DNA from: Oceanispirochaeta crateris
GTDB taxonomy: Bacteria > Spirochaetota > Spirochaetia > DSM-2461
DNA: 64,000 bases
Direction of reading: 5' to 3'
NCBI RefSeq assembly: GCF_008329965.1
Contig: NZ_CP036150.1
Span: 3,266,439 to 3,330,438, forward strand
Below the pieces are notes generated by a model, which was not told the DNA's origin, searched no databases, and saw only the letters and a list, made by a program, of their open reading frames with translations. Every line of letters begins with the position of its first letter. Position 1 is the stretch's first letter. This document shows positions 50,246-60,279 of the stretch, one piece after another. The position numbers were made by a program, and so were the translations under genes.

Positions 50246-52192
50246 TTACTCAGTTTCTTCCAGTTCTTTTAACCATATTTCAGGATCGCTGTCACTGGGC
50301 ATTCGCCAGTCTCCCCGGGGAGAAAGAGCAATGGTTCCCACCTTGGGCCCATCGGGCAGACAGGATCGTTTGAACTGCTGGCTGAAAAATCGCTGGATAA
50401 ATTTTTTCAACCAGTCCTTGATGACCCTTGGCTCATAATGATCTTCAAAGGCCTTCTTTGCTAGGTAATAGGTCTTTGAAGGACCGAAGCCGCAGCGGAC
50501 AAATTGATAAAGGAAGAAGTCATGAAGCTCATAAGGGCCGATGACGTCTTCGGTTTTCTGGGCAATCTGTCCCTGCCTGTCGGGGGGCAGCAGCTCGGGG
50601 CTGATGGGTGTGTCAATGATGTCATAAAGGATTTCCGCTGCCTTCCTGTTTTTCTGTCTGTCCGCGACAAACTGCACCAGGTATCGAACCAGGGTCTTGG
50701 GGACTCCGGTGTTGACAGCATACATGGACATGTGGTCGCCGTTGTAAGTACACCAGCCCAAGGCCAGTTCCGAGAGGTCCCCCGTACCGATGACGATGCC
50801 GCCCATCATATTCGCCTTATTCATGAGATACATGGTTCTTTGACGGGCCTGAACGTTTTCATAGGCCACATCCGAGGGTTCTCCGCTGTGATTCAGGTCT
50901 TTTAGCTGATGGGTGCATATGTCTTGAATATCCATGACTTCCATGGGAATCCCCATTTCCTCACAGAGGAGCTGCGCGTTGCTTTTTGTCCGTTTTGTTG
51001 TCCCGAAACCAGGCATTGTATAGCATTGGAGCCCTGTCTGCGGGAGGCCTGCTCTTGTGAAGGCCTCCTGGGCAACCAGTAGAGCCAATGTGGAGTCCAA
51101 CCCTCCCGAAAGGCCGAGAACGGCCGTTTTGCACCCTATATGCATCAACCGGGCGGCTAGGGCTGTGCTCTGTATTGAGAAAATTTCTCTGCAACGGATT
51201 TCCCTGTCCTCTTCGGATGAGGGAACAAAGGGATGGGAATCCACCAGGCGCTGCAGTCCTTCCTCATCTCTTGAGGATGCTGTCCCCTTATAAGGGATGG
51301 TCCGGAAGGGGAGGGATTCAAAGTCGATGGTTTGGGAGTAGGAAGGAGAGCTGATCCTCTGATGCTCCAGGAATTCAAGATCGACATCGCTGCAAATCCA
51401 GCTGTTTTGTGTTTGAAAACGGTCTCCCTCCTTTAAAAGTCTTCCGTTTTCATAAATCAGGGTATGTCCACCATAGACTGTGTCTGTTGTGGATTCTCCG
51501 GGTCCTGCTGAGGCATAGATATAGCTGCCGATGGTCCGGGCGGACTGCTGAGAGGTCACTTGTTTCCGATAGTCAGCTTTGCCGACCAGCTCATTACTGG
51601 CGGAGGGGTTCGCTATGATCAGGGCTCCTGCCAGGGACAAAAAGGTGCTGGGGGGAAGAGGTGACCAGAGGTCCTCACAGATTTCAATGCCGAATCGCAT
51701 AAGCGGGTTGTTCTCATCCTGGAAAATTAAATCTGTACCAAAGGGGATGATTTCATGATTCAGGGAAATTGTGTTTTCTCTGATGTTCCGGCCCGAACTA
51801 AACCAGCGTTGCTCATAAAACTCGTTGCTATTGGGGAGGTAGATCTTTGGAACAATTCCAAGGATCTGCCCGCCAGATAGAACCGCGGCACAGTTGTAAA
51901 GGGCGCTATGCACTAAAAGAGGGACGCCGACGATGATCGGAAAATCCAGTTGGAGAGTTTCTTCCGTAAGGGACTGTAGGACTTTTTTAGACTTCTCAAG
52001 AAGAGTGTTCTGCCTGAAAAGATCGCTGCAGCTATATCCGCTTATTGCCAGTTCCGGTAGGAGAAGAAGGTCCGGCCTGTCGCTTTTGGCTTTATGGATC
52101 AATTCCAAAATAGCTGAGAGGTTTTTTTCTACAGAAGCTGGTTTTACAACGGGGACGGCGGCGCAAATACGGGCAAAGCCATGTTTCTTCAA
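50246..52192 (-). CDS. nadE: Glutamine-dependent NAD+ synthetase
   Basis: A 648-residue two-domain enzyme making NAD+ from deamido-NAD+. The N-terminal half is a nitrilase-type glutaminase: ELAISGYSCSDLF (Glu), VPKIYLPNSNEFYEQRWF (Lys) and EICEDLWSP (Cys). The C-terminal half has the ATP pyrophosphatase loop LGLSGGLDSTLALL (about residue 365). The start is TTG, supported by GAGGAG 6 nt upstream; the product then opens MKKHGFARI. gnd follows 46 bp downstream on the same strand. Confidence 0.96.
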   Translation of the reverse strand: MKKHGFARICAAVPVVKPASVEKNLSAILELIHKAKSDRPDLLLLPELAISGYSCSDLFRQNTLLEKSKKVLQSLTEETLQLDFPIIVGVPLLVHSALYNCAAVLSGGQILGIVPKIYLPNSNEFYEQRWFSSGRNIRENTISLNHEIIPFGTDLIFQDENNPLMRFGIEICEDLWSPLPPSTFLSLAGALIIANPSASNELVGKADYRKQVTSQQSARTIGSYIYASAGPGESTTDTVYGGHTLIYENGRLLKEGDRFQTQNSWICSDVDLEFLEHQRISSPSYSQTIDFESLPFRTIPYKGTASSRDEEGLQRLVDSHPFVPSSEEDREIRCREIFSIQSTALAARLMHIGCKTAVLGLSGGLDSTLALLVAQEAFTRAGLPQTGLQCYTMPGFGTTKRTKSNAQLLCEEMGIPMEVMDIQDICTHQLKDLNHSGEPSDVAYENVQARQRTMYLMNKANMMGGIVIGTGDLSELALGWCTYNGDHMSMYAVNTGVPKTLVRYLVQFVADRQKNRKAAEILYDIIDTPISPELLPPDRQGQIAQKTEDVIGPYELHDFFLYQFVRCGFGPSKTYYLAKKAFEDHYEPRVIKDWLKKFIQRFFSQQFKRSCLPDGPKVGTIALSPRGDWRMPSDSDPEIWLKELEETE

Positions 52193-52409
52193 TTCGTACT
52201 CCTCATCTTCAGGATGAATTTATCTCTCATGAGATCCTCTGTCAACAGAAACAGTAGGAGTGGACACTCTAATTCCCTACAATTTTGTATATATTGAGCG
52301 ATTTCATACTTTTGTGTAGACCTCTCTCAAAAAAAGTAATTTCAGAATTGAGATGGTGAAATAAGCTAAGTTTTTACTGTAAAATAACTAATTCCTCATA
52401 ATATTCACA

Positions 52410-52425
52410 TGGCATAGCATTTGCA
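52410..52425 (+). promoter_or_regulatory. Sigma-54 (-24/-12) promoter
   Basis: TGGCATA, four bases, TTGCA. The GG and GC dinucleotides have the exact 10-bp separation and the flanks match the consensus TGGCACG-N4-TTGCA closely. Transcription would begin near 52436, about 65 nt before the NifV-like ATG. Confidence 0.8.
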
Positions 52426-52443
52426 TATAGGCATATAGGTAGT

Positions 52444-52479
52444 TGCAAAGATCCTCGAGTTGTATTGACACTCTTTGCA
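52444..52479 (+). promoter_or_regulatory. Leader hairpin before the NifV-like gene
   Basis: TGCAAAGA and TCTTTGCA are perfect 8-base arms around a 20-nt loop. It lies between the predicted sigma-54 start and the AGGAGG ribosome-binding site. Confidence 0.45.
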
Positions 52480-52500
52480 GGCTGACAGGAGGAATAGTAT

Positions 52501-53349
52501 ATGGCAACCTTTGACAGAAATAAATCCATCTGGGTCGTTGATTCAACCCTGAGAGAACGAAGTATGATGAGAGGCCGCGAATACAGTGAAGCTGAGAAAC
52601 TTAAAATTGCTCAGCTTCTAGCCCTTTCCGGAGTAAATGAGATAGAGGCCGGCATCCCTGCCAGAGGCCCCCATGAATGCCGAGCTATCAGACAGATTAA
52701 GATTGATAACCCCGGGACCCTGGTGACCTGCTGGGTAAAGGCTTCAATGGCCTCCATTGAGCTGGCGACTCGCTGTTCAGTCAAGAGTATTCATATTTGT
52801 TTTCCAGAAGAAACCATTTCTCACAATATCTCTTCTACACAGTTTGAGAAGGCATTGGCTGAGATGAAGAGCATGATTGATAAGTGCTTTGAATCTTTTG
52901 ATCTTGTCAGTGTGGGGATCTCCAATCCATTCAGTGGTGATCTTACTAAGCTCAATCGGTTCATATCCAAAGCCTCTGATTATGGAGCACATAGAGTCCG
53001 CCTCGCCGATTCTGAAAATGCTGTGTCTGCGGAAAATGTGAAATCCTTCTTTGAAACCGTCAAAACCAGAACCAGTGCCTCCCTGGAGTTCCATGGTCAT
53101 AATGCCGGAGGTCTGGGAATAGAAAATACTCTCAGCTCCATATACGGCGGGGCTGATGCTGTCAGTCTGACAGTCAATGGTTTGGGAGGGAATGGCGGTG
53201 TCGCCTGTTTAGAAGATGTAGGCCCGGCGCTGCTGAGTGCCTTTCAATACACGGATCTCAATTTCTATAAACTGAAGGAAGTGGCCAGAATGGTTACCAC
53301 TCTAGAAAATAGAAGGAAAGTGAGAAGAAAAAGCGTCAATGCGGCTTGA
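52501..53349 (+). CDS. Short NifV/HMGL-like protein (homocitrate or isopropylmalate synthase family)
   Basis: A 282-residue TIM-barrel protein, about 100 residues shorter than typical NifV. The opening DSTLRERSMM replaces the usual DTTLRDGEQ, so the metal-ligand Asp is Glu. The next block EIEAGIPARGPHE and the metal site EFHGHNAGGLG (HxH) are retained. The conserved GERAGN is altered to GGNGGV. Homology to homocitrate synthase is clear; activity is not. AGGAGG precedes the ATG. A near-consensus sigma-54 promoter upstream suggests nitrogen-responsive or enhancer-dependent control. No other nif structural genes are in the window. Confidence 0.8.
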   Translation: MATFDRNKSIWVVDSTLRERSMMRGREYSEAEKLKIAQLLALSGVNEIEAGIPARGPHECRAIRQIKIDNPGTLVTCWVKASMASIELATRCSVKSIHICFPEETISHNISSTQFEKALAEMKSMIDKCFESFDLVSVGISNPFSGDLTKLNRFISKASDYGAHRVRLADSENAVSAENVKSFFETVKTRTSASLEFHGHNAGGLGIENTLSSIYGGADAVSLTVNGLGGNGGVACLEDVGPALLSAFQYTDLNFYKLKEVARMVTTLENRRKVRRKSVNAA

Positions 53350-53406
53350 TAAGGATTAAGGCTGGTTAAACCCGTCGGAAAAATTCTATAATCCCGACGA
53401 GGTTTT

Positions 53407-55215
53407 ATGAAGTTTCGAAGTCCATCAGCCAGAATGCCCAAGGCGGGAATGACACTGATTTTCCTGCCGATCCTTTTCTTGTTCCTTTTATATACTGTCC
53501 TCAGTGTTCAATCTATTCATAAAATCTGTTCTCTGGATCGAGCCTTCGAGGTCCTCTTCGCAGGGGATGCTCTTTCCGAACAGAATCTTGAAGTCTTTCA
53601 ATCTCTCAATTCAGATACTCTTTTCTCATACATGGCCGGCTGGAGGGAGTCCAAACAGGAGGCCGCTCTGCTCCTCTTGGGATATCAGGGGATTTTTCTG
53701 GAAAAAAGGATGTCCGAAGCAGCTTTCCCCCATGCTGTAGCCGGGCTGGAAGGAAGAGATCGGGCGAATGAAGAATCCCAGTTCTCCGCAATAGATCAGT
53801 TGGTCCGTAATGATCCCGAAGCTGCTGAAGAACTCCTGAAAGAACAGTGGTTACATTATTCTTTAAATCCCGAGTTGCCCCCCCAGGATGGATTTTTCAG
53901 CCGTATCAGAACTGTAGTTTTAAGGACTAATACCAGTGATTTTTGGATTGAGGCTCTATTGGGCTGGAGTGGTTTACCAGATTCCGGTTTTGACGCAGCC
54001 TTTTTACTGGCAACCTGCTATGAATCAGTCGGGTCCTGGGAAGATGCTCTGTTTTGGTATGAACAGGCTGGAAGCAGAGGGAATCACTGGAAGGAAACGC
54101 GGCGGAGTCAATGGTACAGGATGAGGATCATCATTCGGAATTCTCCGGAGAGATTGCCGAATTTTCTGGTTACACTGGGCACAGTCAGAAACGAGGATGC
54201 TTATTTTGATGATATCCTTGATGATTACTTCAGTGTTCTGGTGAGACGCCGCGGTTGGACTGAGTTGGCCCAGCTCCTCCCCCTTCTCAATAAGGCGGGA
54301 TTGTCAGGTCCTGCCTCTCAGGGGATGTTTCTACTAAACCGGGCCAGGAAAGAAGGTTCTCTCTTTTTGGGGGACTCTGTATTTTCAAAGGACGATCTTG
54401 TACTAGACCCGAAAGGCTATTACGCATTGAGAGTGTTTCCGGAAACCTGGCCGTATATTCTGAATTCTGAGAATCAAGATTCCATGCAGGACCCCAATGA
54501 TAGCTCCTACATGGATGAACTCCTGATGTATCTGATTCATGCAGGTTATGAGGTCGAAGCGTACCGGCTGTGGATGGAGGACAAACCATCGCTTTCGCCT
54601 GAGACGGTTATGACTCTCTGCCGGTATTTGGAAGACCGGGGAGACCTGTATGACCTGATTACTTTCGCCGGCTACTGGTACTATAATTTTTCAATAGAGA
54701 CTGCGCTCAAACTTCTTCCCTGGGTCTTCCCGGGGGCAGAACGTTATGATTTTACTGAAGGCGATGTCCCGGAAGAACTGATTTTGGGTATCATCAGGAG
54801 AGAGAGTGCCTTCCATGAAACCATTTCTTCCAGAGCCGGGGCTGGAGGCTTGATGCAGTTAATGCCTTCCACAGCGGGGGATTTAGCGCATAAACACAGG
54901 ATGGAAGACTGGGATCTTATGAAGGCTGAAGATAATATCCTCCTGGGAACTCTTTATCTTGAATGGCTTCAGGAGAGACCCTGGACAAGCTCTTTTATCG
55001 ATGTCCTGGCAGCCTATAATGGCGGTGGAGGCAACCTCCGCAGTTGGAAGAGGCTGCATCCTTTTGAGGATCCCGATCTTTTTATCCAGAGCATTCCCTT
55101 TCGGGAAACCCGTGATTATGTGCGCAAAGTCATTGTCGCAGCGGCTTCTTACAGGTATCTTGAAACAGGTGATCCTCCGGGAGAATGGCTGGATCAGTTT
55201 TATCGTTTATTTTGA
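53407..55215 (+). CDS. Soluble lytic murein transglycosylase-like protein (Slt)
   Basis: A 602-residue exported enzyme that cuts peptidoglycan glycan strands. A hydrophobic N-terminal segment (MTLIFLPILFLFLLYTVLS, residues ~15-33) acts as signal anchor. A long helical superhelix follows, as in Slt70. The C-terminal SLT domain has the catalytic Glu in IRRESAFHE (about residue 463), then AGAGGLMQLMPSTA and LAAYNGGGGNLRSW, all canonical. The gene precedes uppP, another cell-wall gene, by 39 bp. Confidence 0.94.
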   Translation: MKFRSPSARMPKAGMTLIFLPILFLFLLYTVLSVQSIHKICSLDRAFEVLFAGDALSEQNLEVFQSLNSDTLFSYMAGWRESKQEAALLLLGYQGIFLEKRMSEAAFPHAVAGLEGRDRANEESQFSAIDQLVRNDPEAAEELLKEQWLHYSLNPELPPQDGFFSRIRTVVLRTNTSDFWIEALLGWSGLPDSGFDAAFLLATCYESVGSWEDALFWYEQAGSRGNHWKETRRSQWYRMRIIIRNSPERLPNFLVTLGTVRNEDAYFDDILDDYFSVLVRRRGWTELAQLLPLLNKAGLSGPASQGMFLLNRARKEGSLFLGDSVFSKDDLVLDPKGYYALRVFPETWPYILNSENQDSMQDPNDSSYMDELLMYLIHAGYEVEAYRLWMEDKPSLSPETVMTLCRYLEDRGDLYDLITFAGYWYYNFSIETALKLLPWVFPGAERYDFTEGDVPEELILGIIRRESAFHETISSRAGAGGLMQLMPSTAGDLAHKHRMEDWDLMKAEDNILLGTLYLEWLQERPWTSSFIDVLAAYNGGGGNLRSWKRLHPFEDPDLFIQSIPFRETRDYVRKVIVAAASYRYLETGDPPGEWLDQFYRLF

Positions 55216-55254
55216 GCTATATTTTAATTCTTGACGTTTATTAAGGTGGTATGA

Positions 55255-56049
55255 ATGACATATTTACAGGGTATCGTACTGGGGCTTATTCAAGGGCTGA
55301 CTGAATTCCTGCCAGTTTCCAGTTCGGGGCATCTTCTGATGGTGAGAAACCTGATGGGGCTGGGTGATATTCCCATCCTTTTTGATGTGGTTCTCCATGT
55401 GGCGACACTGATTGTCGTACTGGTGATGTTTAGGAAAAAAATCATTGAGCTTCTCCTGTCTCTGGCAAACTGGCTGCTCCGAAGGGCAGATGACCGGGAT
55501 AAACGGAATATGAAGCTCATAGGCATCATCCTTATCGCCGTATTTATTACGGGAGTTCTTGGAATCTTTATTAGCAATTTAAATATTGCCGACTCTCCCA
55601 AGATTGTCTTTCCCCTGTATCTCATCACAGCCTTACTTCTTTTGACCACGATCAAGTCAAAAGGTGGCAGAGAGTATGGGGATCTGGACTATAAAGATGG
55701 GATTTTCACAGGCATTGCTCAGGGATTGGGTGTCTTTCCTGGAATCTCCCGCTCCGGAATCACCATTTCAGCCGGCTTATATCGGAAAATGAATCGTGAT
55801 GTTGCAGCAGAGTATTCCTTTCTTATTTCCATACCAGCCATACTGGGAGCTCTCCTTTTAGACCTTAAGGATGGTGGAGAGCTTATGAGCAGTATTTCTG
55901 CTCCGGTTCTCACAACTTCATTTTTGGCCGCCTTGATTTCAGGGTTTCTTGCCCTCTGGATGCTGGTTCGCCTCATCAACAGCGGGAAATTTTATTACTT
56001 CAGTTTTTACCTGATTCCCCTGGGAATTCTGGGGTTGATATTCTTCTGA
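55255..56049 (+). CDS. uppP: Undecaprenyl-diphosphatase (BacA/UppP)
   Basis: An integral membrane phosphatase that recycles the lipid carrier for peptidoglycan. 264 residues with about eight helices. The conserved block GLTEFLPVSSSGHLLM (about residue 13) holds the glutamates and the serine-rich motif, and PGISRSGITISAGLY (about residue 163) is the second signature. It belongs to the same wall-related stretch as slt and ftsK. Confidence 0.97.
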   Translation: MTYLQGIVLGLIQGLTEFLPVSSSGHLLMVRNLMGLGDIPILFDVVLHVATLIVVLVMFRKKIIELLLSLANWLLRRADDRDKRNMKLIGIILIAVFITGVLGIFISNLNIADSPKIVFPLYLITALLLLTTIKSKGGREYGDLDYKDGIFTGIAQGLGVFPGISRSGITISAGLYRKMNRDVAAEYSFLISIPAILGALLLDLKDGGELMSSISAPVLTTSFLAALISGFLALWMLVRLINSGKFYYFSFYLIPLGILGLIFF

Positions 56050-56148
56050 TCATGAAAACCGGTGTCTTCTCCCCAACAAATGTTCAGGGTTCTCTGTTCA
56101 GTGGAGGGAAGTCTTTTCCGATAATCTTAGATACTAGGAGATCTTTTT

Positions 56149-58785
56149 TTGAATAAACATGCACGAATACTTTCAACAATTCTGGCAGCAATGGCAGGCC
56201 TGCTGTTCCTCTTAACCATCCTTGCCGTTTTCGGTGTCTCTGCGGGAGGAGTTGCATTTTTATTCAATACTTTTCATCTGGCGGCTTTTTATGTTCCCCT
56301 GTATCTGGCAATCTGCGCCCTTATTCTTTATCTGCCTAAGGGGACGGAAAAACTGCTCCTGACCCTCAACCTGTCTCTCCTTCCTTTTCTGAATGTGGCT
56401 CTTTTGCTGCATGTTTTGACCGGGAATCAATCCATATTTATATCCAGGTACCTTATTACAGAAGTCGGAGTGGGACTTTCTGTACCCTTCCTGCTGCTCC
56501 TGCTTTTGGTGGAATGTGCTCTTATTTATAAACTTGTGGCCTTCATTTTTCCAGAGGCCCCCTGGTTTCCTGCCGGATCTGATCTCTCTCTCTGGTTTGT
56601 TAAGCAGAAGATTGCACTTAGGCAGAAGTTTTCAAAGCCGTCATTTAAAGATCCTGTCCGGAATGAAATATTTTCAGAGGACCCTGTTGAAGAAGATGCT
56701 GAGGAAGGGGAAGGGTCTTTTTTCATTCCCGATATCCCCAGCCCCATTCCGCCGGTGGAAGTGGTCGATGACAGCGAAATCCAGTCCCTCATCTCTTCTG
56801 TTCTCAAGCCGGAACAGTCCAGCAAGAATGCCTTTCACCCCAATGGTTCTCCCCAGAAGCCTTCAGAGGTCAAACCCTTCAATCCCAATAAGACTTTGAG
56901 CATTGATGATGTGGTCAACCCCATGTATGAAGATGACAGTGATCTTTCGCCTAAAGGCAGCAGTGGCTCAGAGGAATTGCCTTTGCCCGAGGAGGACCCT
57001 GGAATCGATTTTTTGATAGATCATGAGAAGAATGACAAATCAGAAAACATTCAATACGGCGACGAGGAGCAATCTGAAGAAGAACAATCTGAAGAAGAAG
57101 AGCAATCCGAAGTAGAAGAGTCTCCTGAGGTTGATGAAGGTTTTGAGGAAGAAGAGGATTACGAAGAACAGGGATATATCACAGACAGCTATGATGACTT
57201 GGAGGCCTGGCGTGATGATCCTCCTCTTGAGGATGAACTCCCTGTTTCTATAGAGGATAAACTCTCTCCTGCTGGTGAAAGTGAAAAACTCGGCGTTCTC
57301 AATCCAGGATTGCTTCCTAAGCATAAGAGGAAAAAGGAATACAAGGTTCCTGTAGCTGGGTTGCTGAAAGAGTATCCTGATGACTCCTTTAGTGAGGTAG
57401 ACGATTTCACCCGGAGGCAGGGACGTGCTCTGGAAGAGACATTGAAGGAATTCCGGATAGAGGCCAGTGTTGTGGGTATATCCCGGGGACCTGTGATTAC
57501 CATGTTTGAGATCCAACCGGCTCCGGGAGTCAAGGTTTCCAGCATCGTCAATCTGCAGGATAATCTTGCGCTCCGTCTGGCTGCATCCCGTATCCGTATC
57601 GTAGCACCCATTCCTGGAAAGCAGGCCATCGGAATTGAAGTCCCTAACAAGAAACGCTCCATCGTCTCCTATAGCGGACTGGTTTCCTCTGGAGAGTTTT
57701 TAGATGCAGACTTCGAGATACCAGTTATTCTAGGGAAAGATATCAGTGGTGGGAATCAAGTCATTGATTTGACGAGAACACCCCATCTTCTAATTGCCGG
57801 TTCTACCGGGTCTGGTAAGTCGGTTTGCGTCAATTCTCTGATCTGCTCAATTCTTTACCAGAGATCCCCCCAGGAAGTAAAGCTCATCATGGTCGATCCC
57901 AAGATTGTTGAGCTGAAGTTATATAACGATATTCCCCACCTCCTGACCCAGGTTATCACAGAATCCAAGAAAGCCTTTCAGGCGGTTCAGTGGTGTCTCT
58001 ACGAAATGGAGCGGCGGTATTCACTCCTGGATGCCATGGGTGTGCGTGATATTAAAAGCTATAATAAAAGGATCAAAGAACGGGACATTGCTACAACCCA
58101 TTTGCCCTACATCGTCCTTGTTATCGATGAGTTTGCCGACCTGATGGCTACATCCGGGAAGGAGCTGGAGGCTATTGTCGCCCGTTTGGCCGCCATGTCC
58201 CGAGCGGTTGGTATCCACCTGGTTCTGGCGACACAGAGGCCGTCTATTGATGTCATTACTGGCTTAATCAAGGCGAACTTTCCCTCTAGAATTGCCTTTA
58301 TGGTGGCCAGTAAGACCGACTCCCGCATCATCATTGATATGATGGGGGCAGAAAAGCTTCTGGGTAAGGGGGATATGCTTTTTACCTCCGCCTGGGATCC
58401 ATTCCCCTCCCGTGTTCAGGGGGCCTTCCTGTCAGAGGATGAAGTGGAACGGGTTGTTTCTTACGTTAAAACTTTGGGAGAGCCGGATTATATTGATGAT
58501 GAGATTTTTCTGGATGACGATGACTATGAGGGAGGCTCCGACTCCGGACCCAGTTCTTTTTCAGATCCCCTGTATGATAAGGCTCTGGATATCGTTATTT
58601 CTGCCGGAAAAGCCTCGGCTTCCTACCTTCAAAGGCGGTTGCAAATTGGATATAACAGGGCGGCCCGCCTCGTAGAAGAAATGGAAATTAGGGGCATTGT
58701 GGGACCTCAGAACGGGAGTAAGCCCCGGGAAGTCGTTCATATTCCCGATAGGCCCGGTAAGGAGATGTTAAACACGGATGAATGA
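56149..58785 (+). CDS. ftsK: DNA translocase FtsK/SpoIIIE
   Basis: An 878-residue hexameric DNA pump for chromosome segregation at the septum. The TTG start is set by AGGAG 8 nt upstream. Four membrane helices span residues ~8-135. An acidic linker follows, including a Glu-rich low-complexity stretch near residues 300-350. The motor has Walker A STGSGKSVCVNS (about residue 557), Walker B YIVLVIDEFADLM (about residue 650), and the gamma winged helix that reads oriented sequences at the C-terminus (ASASYLQRRLQIGYNRAARL). Confidence 0.97.
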   Translation: MNKHARILSTILAAMAGLLFLLTILAVFGVSAGGVAFLFNTFHLAAFYVPLYLAICALILYLPKGTEKLLLTLNLSLLPFLNVALLLHVLTGNQSIFISRYLITEVGVGLSVPFLLLLLLVECALIYKLVAFIFPEAPWFPAGSDLSLWFVKQKIALRQKFSKPSFKDPVRNEIFSEDPVEEDAEEGEGSFFIPDIPSPIPPVEVVDDSEIQSLISSVLKPEQSSKNAFHPNGSPQKPSEVKPFNPNKTLSIDDVVNPMYEDDSDLSPKGSSGSEELPLPEEDPGIDFLIDHEKNDKSENIQYGDEEQSEEEQSEEEEQSEVEESPEVDEGFEEEEDYEEQGYITDSYDDLEAWRDDPPLEDELPVSIEDKLSPAGESEKLGVLNPGLLPKHKRKKEYKVPVAGLLKEYPDDSFSEVDDFTRRQGRALEETLKEFRIEASVVGISRGPVITMFEIQPAPGVKVSSIVNLQDNLALRLAASRIRIVAPIPGKQAIGIEVPNKKRSIVSYSGLVSSGEFLDADFEIPVILGKDISGGNQVIDLTRTPHLLIAGSTGSGKSVCVNSLICSILYQRSPQEVKLIMVDPKIVELKLYNDIPHLLTQVITESKKAFQAVQWCLYEMERRYSLLDAMGVRDIKSYNKRIKERDIATTHLPYIVLVIDEFADLMATSGKELEAIVARLAAMSRAVGIHLVLATQRPSIDVITGLIKANFPSRIAFMVASKTDSRIIIDMMGAEKLLGKGDMLFTSAWDPFPSRVQGAFLSEDEVERVVSYVKTLGEPDYIDDEIFLDDDDYEGGSDSGPSSFSDPLYDKALDIVISAGKASASYLQRRLQIGYNRAARLVEEMEIRGIVGPQNGSKPREVVHIPDRPGKEMLNTDE

Positions 58786-58794
58786 GAAATCTTC

Positions 58795-60135
58795 TCACTT
58801 TTTCTTTTGTTTTTCTTCCGTTTCTGCGCGACGTTTTTCTGCCATCTCCCGTATTTTCTCGGCAAATTCGGGAAAACGAACTAGGATCTGATCGAAGGTT
58901 TCTTTGTCCAGAGAGTAGCAGTCGCAATAATCTTTAGCCTTGATCGTGGCATTCCGGGGGGCGCTCAATAAAAGGGCAATCTCTCCAAAGAAAGAACCGG
59001 CCCCCAAAGTTGCATAAACAATGGATTCGTCTTCGGAGACAACATCCACCGATCCCCGGCTGATAAAGTACATCTCATAACCTATCTCACCCTTGATGAC
59101 CACATAGTCACCGGGGGTAAACACCACTGGATTTAAATTGAGAATGACTTCCTTGATGAACTCTTCGTTGGCACCCTTGAAAATGGGAACCTTCTGTATG
59201 ATTCCTCTGTTTAGAAAGAGGGATACAGAGGTCTTCAGAGGTTTGGGAAGGTCCTGGAGGATCGAAGATTCGTCGTAGCCCCTTCTGCTTTCCCACAAGT
59301 AATCATAGTAGTCACTGATCTTTACCTTCAGGTCATGAGGAATGTTCTTATACCTTAAAAAGGTTGTGACTTTCTCCATTTTCTCCTGATATTGTGACTT
59401 GGCAATGTCAATATTGGCTATGATATTGGCAATGTTACCAATGATGAAACCGTACATACCGGCACCGATGAGTTCAATGATAATTACAAAAATGGTTTCC
59501 AGATTGGTGCTGGGAGAAATATCTCCGTAACCGATGGTTGTCAGGGTTGTGACGGTCCAATAAAAGGAACGGAGATACATGGATTCTGCATTGAGGGGGT
59601 TCAAGGCGGCAGGGTCTTCCCAAATGGCCATCCAGGCGCATGAGATAAGATGAGCCGCGATGAGTATCCAGAAAATAAGGAGTGACATCCTGATAAAACT
59701 CGGATTCAGTCGCTTGCTGTTCCTGATTCGTCCAATAGTCCTTTTTACCCTGAAGAGTTTCAGGAGTCTTAAAATATTACTCAAGAGGGCTATCCGGAGC
59801 AGGAGAGGATTCTGAAAAAATGAAAGGATCATAAAAAAAGGAAACGCCGCCAGCAGGTCTGTGACAAAAGCCATCCCCATGTAGCGGTTCATTATCTTTT
59901 CTTTATCCCGGATCAACTCTCGCTGATCAGAATAGGCAGTATGTGATTCTATCAGAATATCCGCTATAAAAATGAGTGATATAAGAATATCAAAAACAAG
60001 TAGAAATCCAGACAGTGGAAGATGGTAGACCATGATGAGGGGGATTATGATCGTAATGGCAATTGTCAGTATCAGGATAAGTATATCCCAGCCGATCTTG
60101 CTGTGTGAATCGGGGTTCAATATGGGAATCTTCAT
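58795..60135 (-). CDS. Cyclic-nucleotide-gated potassium-type channel
   Basis: A 446-residue six-helix ion channel. The voltage-sensor-like helix has spaced basic residues (LLKLFRVKRTIGRIRNSKR, about residue 130). The pore has the selectivity filter TTIGYGDIS (about residue 215), typical of K+ channels. A C-linker leads to a cyclic-nucleotide-binding domain (FTPGDYVVIKGEIGYEMYFI, GSFFGEIALLLSAPRNATIK), whose GE-hydrophobic-A and R-N-A phosphate-cassette residues are intact, so cAMP or cGMP binding is likely. It is convergent with ftsK (10 bp gap). Confidence 0.93.
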   Translation of the reverse strand: MKIPILNPDSHSKIGWDILILILTIAITIIIPLIMVYHLPLSGFLLVFDILISLIFIADILIESHTAYSDQRELIRDKEKIMNRYMGMAFVTDLLAAFPFFMILSFFQNPLLLRIALLSNILRLLKLFRVKRTIGRIRNSKRLNPSFIRMSLLIFWILIAAHLISCAWMAIWEDPAALNPLNAESMYLRSFYWTVTTLTTIGYGDISPSTNLETIFVIIIELIGAGMYGFIIGNIANIIANIDIAKSQYQEKMEKVTTFLRYKNIPHDLKVKISDYYDYLWESRRGYDESSILQDLPKPLKTSVSLFLNRGIIQKVPIFKGANEEFIKEVILNLNPVVFTPGDYVVIKGEIGYEMYFISRGSVDVVSEDESIVYATLGAGSFFGEIALLLSAPRNATIKAKDYCDCYSLDKETFDQILVRFPEFAEKIREMAEKRRAETEEKQKKK

Positions 60136-60279
60136 AATCCCCTTATCGGTCCTCTTATTTATGAACTGTATTATTAAATCTTTTCTGGCATTTAACAGAA
60201 AAAGAAGTATTATTTATGACTGGCATGGATGTTCCTTCCGGGTTACGATTGATGCTACCGCAAGAAAGGAGTTGATCAA

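Larger units (their letters stand above)
52193..52500. other. Intergenic region between nadE and the NifV-like gene (308 bp)
   Basis: AT-rich non-coding DNA between divergent genes. It contains the sigma-54 promoter and the leader hairpin listed separately. I searched by eye for a NifA upstream activator (TGT-N10-ACA) and did not find one. No tRNA or ORF is seen. Confidence 0.7.

Noticed and set aside
52193-52410. NifA upstream activator TGT-N10-ACA
   Set aside because: Candidate TGT triplets were not followed by ACA at the required distance.
57050-57180. Glutamate-rich repeat inside ftsK as a DNA repeat or CRISPR-like array
   Set aside because: It is a low-complexity acidic linker within an intact coding frame, common in FtsK proteins.
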